A stretch of DNA of 64,000 nt, from positions 372,001 to 436,000 of the forward strand of contig JAVEDP010000022.1 in assembly GCA_030841085.1 (NCBI GenBank). Reading direction: 5' to 3'. Of this stretch, positions 63,095-64,000 are shown piece by piece. A program made the position numbers and the translations under genes. The notes below the pieces were generated by a model. The model was not told where the DNA came from. It saw nothing but the letters and a program-made list of their open reading frames with translations, and ran no database searches. Origin of the DNA: Pyrinomonadaceae bacterium. GTDB lineage: Bacteria > Acidobacteriota > Blastocatellia > Pyrinomonadales > Pyrinomonadaceae. Numbering within the stretch: position 1 is the stretch's first letter; every line of letters begins with the position of its first letter.

Positions 63095-63125
63095 ATTGAT
63101 CTAGTCTTAATTGCTGTTCGACCTT

Positions 63126-63995
63126 TCAAAACTTTAGCGACTGCAAATACTCGCCAAATTCCGGCGCCAGGTCGTCATGCTTCAATGCAAACTCGACGGT
63201 CGCAATCAGAAATCCCAATTTATCTCCAGCATCGTAACGCTTCCCCTGGAAACGCACTGCATAAAATGGACGCTTTTTCAGCAGCGATCGCATGGCGTCG
63301 GTAATCTGAATTTCGCCGATGGCGCCGGGCGTTGTTTTTTCAATCTCGTCAAAGATGTCTGGAGTCAAAATGTAGCGGCCGATTATTGCGAGATTCGAGG
63401 GCGCCTCGTTTTGCGGCGGCTTCTCGACCATGTCTTTGATTTTGTAAACGCCGGGTTCGACTTCCTCGCCATCGATTACTCCGAAACGCGAAATCGCTTC
63501 GCCTTCAACTTCAAAAACAGCGACCACGGGAGCGTCATACTTTTCATAAACGTCGAGCAACTGCCGCAGCGCAGGCGTTTCCGAATCGATGATGTCGTCG
63601 CTGAGCATGACGGCGAAAGGTTCTTCACCCACCAGGTCGCGCGCTTGCAACACCGCATGGCCCAAACCGAGCGCCTCCTGCTGTCGCACATAACTGACGC
63701 GCGCCATCTCGGAAATCGCACGCATTGCTTTCAGTTCTTCTGTCTTGCCGCGCTCTTCGAGAAGTTTTTCAAGTTCAAACGAAACATCGAAATGATCTTC
63801 AATGCTGGCCTTGCCGCGTCCCGTAACGATAATGACGGACTCGATTCCGGAGGCAACCGCTTCTTCGACGACGTACTGAATCAGCGGCTTGTCGACGAGC
63901 GGCAGCATTTCCTTCGGCGATGCTTTCGTCGCGGGAAGAAAACGCGTGCCCAAACCGGCGGCAGGGAAAACTGCTTTGCGAACTTTTTGCGGCAT
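63126..63995 (-). CDS. galU: UTP--glucose-1-phosphate uridylyltransferase
   Basis: A 289-residue enzyme making UDP-glucose from UTP and glucose-1-phosphate for envelope polysaccharides. It starts RKAVFPAAGLGTRFLPATKASPKEMLPLVDKPLIQYVVEEA and contains YVRQQEALGLGHAV, PFAVMLSDDIID and KDMVEKPPQNEAPSNLAIIGRYILTP, all typical of GalU. The first gene, at the window end, of the minus-strand set with fabG. Confidence 0.96.
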   Translation of the reverse strand: MPQKVRKAVFPAAGLGTRFLPATKASPKEMLPLVDKPLIQYVVEEAVASGIESVIIVTGRGKASIEDHFDVSFELEKLLEERGKTEELKAMRAISEMARVSYVRQQEALGLGHAVLQARDLVGEEPFAVMLSDDIIDSETPALRQLLDVYEKYDAPVVAVFEVEGEAISRFGVIDGEEVEPGVYKIKDMVEKPPQNEAPSNLAIIGRYILTPDIFDEIEKTTPGAIGEIQITDAMRSLLKKRPFYAVRFQGKRYDAGDKLGFLIATVEFALKHDDLAPEFGEYLQSLKF

Positions 63996-64000
63996 CCTCA

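Overview
This window looks like chromosome from a member of the Acidobacteriota, most likely a Blastocatellia-type lineage. The pointers are a large Oar-like TonB-dependent receptor with an N-terminal carboxypeptidase-regulatory-like domain (36641-40072), a VWFA-domain protein of the acidobacterial type (57775-58791), Pkn-type membrane kinases, and intergenic spaces crowded with short palindromic and text-like repeats. The assignment is inferred from gene content; no rRNA or tRNA gene was found. Genes cover most of the window and are mainly on the minus strand up to about 34.6 kb, on the plus strand from about 40.5 to 60.4 kb, and on the minus strand again to the end.

Layout. 1-8.5 kb: a partial PLD-SNF2 helicase, a degenerate CPBP-like membrane protein, a small acidic protein, a Ser/Thr kinase with an unusual activation-segment insertion, and a UPF0314 membrane protein, all separated by repeat-rich spacers. 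8.5-13.4 kb: FMN-binding protein, TlpA-like lipoprotein, ICMT-like methyltransferase, pyruvate kinase, DUF2442 protein and a radical SAM enzyme. 13.6-24.4 kb: envelope-lipoprotein and LolA/LolB-like proteins, an orphan ABC ATPase, HD hydrolase, a tiny metallothionein, a LarA-family enzyme, a trans-sulfuration PLP enzyme and secreted proteins. 24.6-34.6 kb: type IV pilus/type II secretion parts (PilT, pilin-like, PilP/GspC-like, PilO, PilN), a FHA-GGDEF protein, and housekeeping genes thiE, typA and trmL, plus a 30-residue lysine-rich basic protein with a clear sigma70 promoter.

34.8-47.7 kb: ribA, the TonB-dependent receptor, an HD phosphohydrolase followed directly by an AhpD-like gene whose second redox cysteine codon is an in-frame TGA (probable selenocysteine), a CsgG-like/TonB hybrid, a PRC-MgtE_N-CBS protein next to an Nramp-related transporter with altered metal-site residues, and a MscS channel with a cyclic-nucleotide-binding domain. 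47.9-56.7 kb is a chaperone and unfoldase island: hsp20, clpB, hsp20, grpE, groEL and a ClpA/C-like ATPase, without dnaK, dnaJ or groES. 58.8-62.1 kb is a small defence and toxin-antitoxin patch: higBA, an abortive-infection-family protein, a DUF5996 protein and a vapBC-like pair. fabG and galU close the window.

The most notable items are the candidate AhpD-like selenoprotein (TGA at 42072-42074 with a SECIS-like hairpin), two overlooked micro-genes (metallothionein at 19551-19703; KKGG/KKAA protein at 29952-30044), the Nramp-related/MgtE_N pair, and a set of interspersed inverted-repeat elements, one of which occurs as two 87-bp copies and supplies the 5' end of a coding region.
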